Below, piece after piece: positions 62,901 to 64,000 of a stretch of DNA of 64,000 nt. Position 1 is the first letter of the stretch. Each line of letters opens with the position of its first letter. Both the position numbers and the translations under genes were made by a program. The notes under the pieces were generated by a model. The model worked only from the letters and a program-made list of their open reading frames with translations, was not told where the DNA came from and searched no databases. The DNA lies in the NCBI GenBank assembly GCA_030248135.1, contig JASANC010002545.1, positions 62,001-126,000 of the forward strand, given 5' to 3'. The stretch comes from Theristus sp. LFF4_11. Lineage: Eukaryota > Nematoda > Chromadorea > Monhysterida > Xyalidae.

Positions 62901-64000
62901 CGGCTAAAAACATGACGTTTTGCAATGCATTATGTTGTTTTTGTACGACTATTGTCAGTTTCTGCAACTTTGTTCATCGCTCAGCTTGCAGGAAGTTTTG
63001 GTATAAAAAGTGACATTCGTAAACGAAACTGTTTGTCCATTAGCGATACCCGAGGTCCGAGGAAAGCTCATCAGACAACCTGAAAAACCATCGCCGACAA
63101 AAACACAAAAATTCGTGAAAACAACACCAACTGTACCTGAGCGTCGACAGAGAACGTCGCAAAGTGTTGTCCATTGAAGCTGAGCCGACTACGCCACATC
63201 TCGGGCGAGTTGACGTGCTGAAACTGCAGCGCACGCCACTGATGCGCCAGCTGCGCGTGCTCCCACACGAAGCTGCCGACGTCGAGTCGTTTCAATTTCA
63301 GCGGCAACGATTTCGGATTCTTCTGAATCGCCTTGTCCAGAATGGCGAGTTTTCGCTCGCACAGCGCCCGCTCGGAGACACGCGTCGTCTGCTCGGAGGC
63401 GTCGTTCGTCGGGCCGCCAGTGGCCGTCGTGCGGTACAGGTCGTCCTAAGTGGGCAACCATGCTGTTGCTGTGCTAGTCGCATAGCAGTAGCGACTAGCA
63501 TTGCGCCGCTAGTGGTAGCGGCGTTAGACTCGTTGTGTCTGCGCGTTCGGGGGAGCGCCGAGCGGTGTATAGGCACTTGATGGCAGAAAAAAACTCGATA
63601 GGCACCCTACTCGACGGCATTCTGTATGCTTTTTTGGGTTAGCCCCGGCTAAAAACATTGCCTGCTATACTTTCCAAGAACAACGACAACAACTACTATA
63701 CACGCTACTTTCGGAACTCACTTGAAGTTCGGCCCATTTTTTGCTGCTGCTACCGGTGCCTAAACCTGAACCCGAAGGTGAATACTCGGCAAGTACGGGA
63801 ATGGAGAGACTACAAGTTACAAAAAAAACGCAATTTCTGCGGCCAATCGATGGTGTAAACGTTGAAGCAACTGACTGGAAGTACTCAAGTAACAACGGTT
63901 GGTGCATTGAGCAACCGGCTTGCTTCGCACCTGCAGTCGCACGTACTCCAACCACAAGGGCACATCAAACGCGTGCGTGCTGTTCAGTGCTGCATTCATC
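53931..64000 (-). CDS. NRDE2: NRDE2 homologue (nuclear exosome regulator), C-terminal 956 aa; 5' end lies beyond the right edge
   Basis: Nuclear HAT/TPR-like helical-repeat protein; family members bind MTR4 and act in RNA surveillance, splicing or nuclear RNAi. Minus-strand exons: 64000-63931 (partial), 63445-63137, 60670-60474, 59457-59270, 58893-58599, 58184-57816, 57572-57320, 56988-56863, 56165-55595, 55311-55107, 54435-54285, 54068-53931. All phases match (957 codons with the stop). Family landmarks: WLEYVRLQ, ERKLAILDKAIQKNP, EMWRSRLSFNGQHFATFSV, CEFLALTGHTEKAWASVQAM, MEPFWDSGAARFGEANALGW, ELWLRIERLR then DDPERVVLFED, FERATQLRPEHVTLWRLWLR, IRHCPAALALYHDCVQAMP, and the C-terminal EKQLRVRLPIEELKLL. 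The middle (57816-58184, 56165 and leftward) is less conserved; the donor of the 58184 exon and the acceptor of the 56165 exon are my best choices but could differ. The MTR4-binding N-terminus would lie right of this window. Confidence 0.92.
54535..54681. mobile_element. MITE, GATTGGTTGG family A, in an NRDE2 intron
   Basis: Right end CTGTAATTTAGAGTTCGACT is intact. The left end is degraded but GCGATTGGTTGGTGATTAC remains. Centre GGCATTGTTGTGGAAGACGG. Confidence 0.75.
54745..55070. mobile_element. MITE, family B, split by a family A MITE
   Basis: Left arm TATAACATATCCAACAAGCT to AACCAATCAGCTA at 54857; the right arm resumes after about 55038 as TTACATGTGTTATTGAGTTG and ends GACTGTA. The interruption is the complete family A element at 54858-55038. 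Confidence 0.8.
54858..55038. mobile_element. MITE, family A, inserted in the family B element
   Basis: Termini CAGTCGAACTCTAAATTACA and TAGTTTAGAGTTCGACTGCA flanked by TA on both sides. Subterminal CCGCTGATTGGTTGGTGGTC and its inverted partner are intact. Confidence 0.87.
56223..56443. repeat. Dispersed repeat, long form, in an NRDE2 intron
   Basis: Begins ATTGTCGATTTATTCAAACG with CGTGTCCGGACTAAAATGAC and ends AACACGTTTAAAAAAATAGG. AAACGTGTCC and GGAACACGTTT form an imperfect inverted pair. Confidence 0.6.
56669..56826. mobile_element. MITE, family B, in an NRDE2 intron
   Basis: Left ACAGTCAAACTCAATAACAT, right GGATATGTTATAGAGTTAGA, centre TGCATTCTGTGCATG. The next exon boundary is 37 bp away at 56863. 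Confidence 0.85.
57644..57812. mobile_element. Foldback element, AAGGCCCG termini, filling most of a 243-bp NRDE2 intron
   Basis: Left AAAGGCCCGCGCCC, right GGTTTCAACGGGCTTT, inner TAAAGTGACGTGACGTGCC twice. It begins three bases inside the donor proposed for the exon ending 57816. Confidence 0.75.
58343..58510. mobile_element. MITE, family A, degraded, in an NRDE2 intron
   Basis: Left ACAGTCGAACTCGAAATTAT, centre ACCAAACTCCGCCCCACTGC, right ATCACCAACCAATCAGCTC. The right terminus is eroded. Confidence 0.7.
59030..59201. mobile_element. MITE, family A, in an NRDE2 intron
   Basis: Left ACATTCGAACTGAAAATTAT, right CCTATAATTCAGAGTTCGAC, centre ACTCCGCCCACACAGCAATG. It takes up much of the 376-bp intron. 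Confidence 0.8.
60007..60467 (-). mobile_element. MITE, CCGTATTACC family, copy 3, in an NRDE2 intron
   Basis: Reverse-oriented 461-bp copy very similar to copy 2. The NRDE2 exon ends at 60474 and the intron begins at 60473, so the element starts at intron position +7, right after GTGTAG. Confidence 0.88.
61633..61708. repeat. Dispersed repeat, short form
   Basis: Identical or nearly identical to both ends of 56223-56443 but lacking about 145 bp of the middle; the junction is at ATGACGTCATTTCAGTGG. Confidence 0.65.
62078..62596 (+). CDS. Possible nested ORF in an NRDE2 intron, His/Gln/Ala-rich, unknown function
   Basis: A 172-aa ATG-initiated ORF on the strand opposite NRDE2, inside its 63136-60671 intron. 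It is rich in His, Gln, Asn and Ala, with a more ordered C-terminal half (HKVYPKGHYFC, GAQIVDITEIKQQQS, STVIQIIDETTPHW). Its codons are mostly G/C at the third position, as in the four recognised genes and unlike the AT-rich introns around it. The frame stays open upstream to 62018 without an ATG. No domain is recognised, no signal peptide is seen, and no confident splice partner was found, so it could be one exon of a longer gene. On the other strand an ORF starting near 62578 begins with a good signal-peptide-like stretch (MLGTLLAVVAILACSTG), but its codon usage is less gene-like. Confidence 0.33.
   Translation: MMTERNHQANCTTQHHSEHHAQVNYQHEAADLDRAVPRNGCQQRSLHQQHSANAASANATHCHSNIAHHQHKVYPKGHYFCTRARPGAQIVDITEIKQQQSDQPAPPLPEMAGNDRKANAHWHDNWHQLPCATSTVIQIIDETTPHWRAAASGARQNGDNRQQSAKHSHIDP
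63460..63665 (+). mobile_element. tRNA-derived SINE in NRDE2, plus orientation
   Basis: Plus-strand A-box-like CGCTAGTGGTAGCGGCG and B-box region GCGTTCGGGGGAGCG, then CACTTGATGGCAGAAAAAAA and a GGTTAGCCCCGGCTAAAAAC end, the complement of the 33805-33985 body. Confidence 0.7.

Noticed and set aside
63665..63955. Possible extra NRDE2 exon (frame ending GTGSSSKKWAELQ)
   Set aside because: The exon ending 63931 joins directly to 63445 in phase and in alignment with the family; no acceptor in the right phase was found for an extra exon.

Overview
This window is animal nuclear DNA. It is AT-rich and intron-rich, has no operon-like gene packing, and contains four recognisable multi-exon metazoan genes. 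The exons are clearly richer in G/C at third codon positions than the introns. The set (one PTB-type splicing factor, a PAR-motif Cys-loop channel of the invertebrate MOD-1/ACC kind, TVP23 and NRDE2) points to an invertebrate, most likely a protostome. I cannot name the phylum from the sequence alone. Exon chains below were rebuilt by hand from splice sites, reading-frame phase and family alignment; nearly all junctions close in frame.

Layout: 1-556 is a roughly 185-bp tandem repeat running off the left edge. From 557 to 6784 there is no recognisable gene, but a TATA/initiator-like site near 4441 could be the promoter of the next gene. From 6785 to 37618 (+) lies a polypyrimidine-tract-binding protein gene: 17 coding exons, 688 aa, four RRMs, with introns of about 9 kb and 13.4 kb. 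From 41609 to 46557 (-) lies a Cys-loop ligand-gated channel, probably anion-selective: 8 coding exons, about 810 aa, with a very large cytoplasmic loop. From 51279 to 53288 (-) lies a complete TVP23 Golgi membrane protein gene: 6 exons, 200 aa. From 53931 past the right edge (-) lies the 3' part of an NRDE2 gene: 12 exons, 956 aa visible. A possible nested (+) ORF sits in an NRDE2 intron at 62078-62596.

The rest is dominated by small non-autonomous mobile DNA: TA-flanked palindromic MITEs (several families), hAT-like palindromes, tRNA-derived SINEs (one inserted into another, with an 11-bp target duplication) and short foldback elements. NRDE2, TVP23 and PTB introns are unusually often occupied by these elements, and in two places an element starts within a few bases of a donor splice site.

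The four genes do not form a pathway. PTB and NRDE2 are nuclear RNA-processing factors, TVP23 acts in Golgi membrane traffic and the channel acts at the cell surface. The most testable biology is the PTB gene: it keeps a 34-nt frame-shifting exon at the position and of the length of the autoregulated exon of vertebrate PTBP1.
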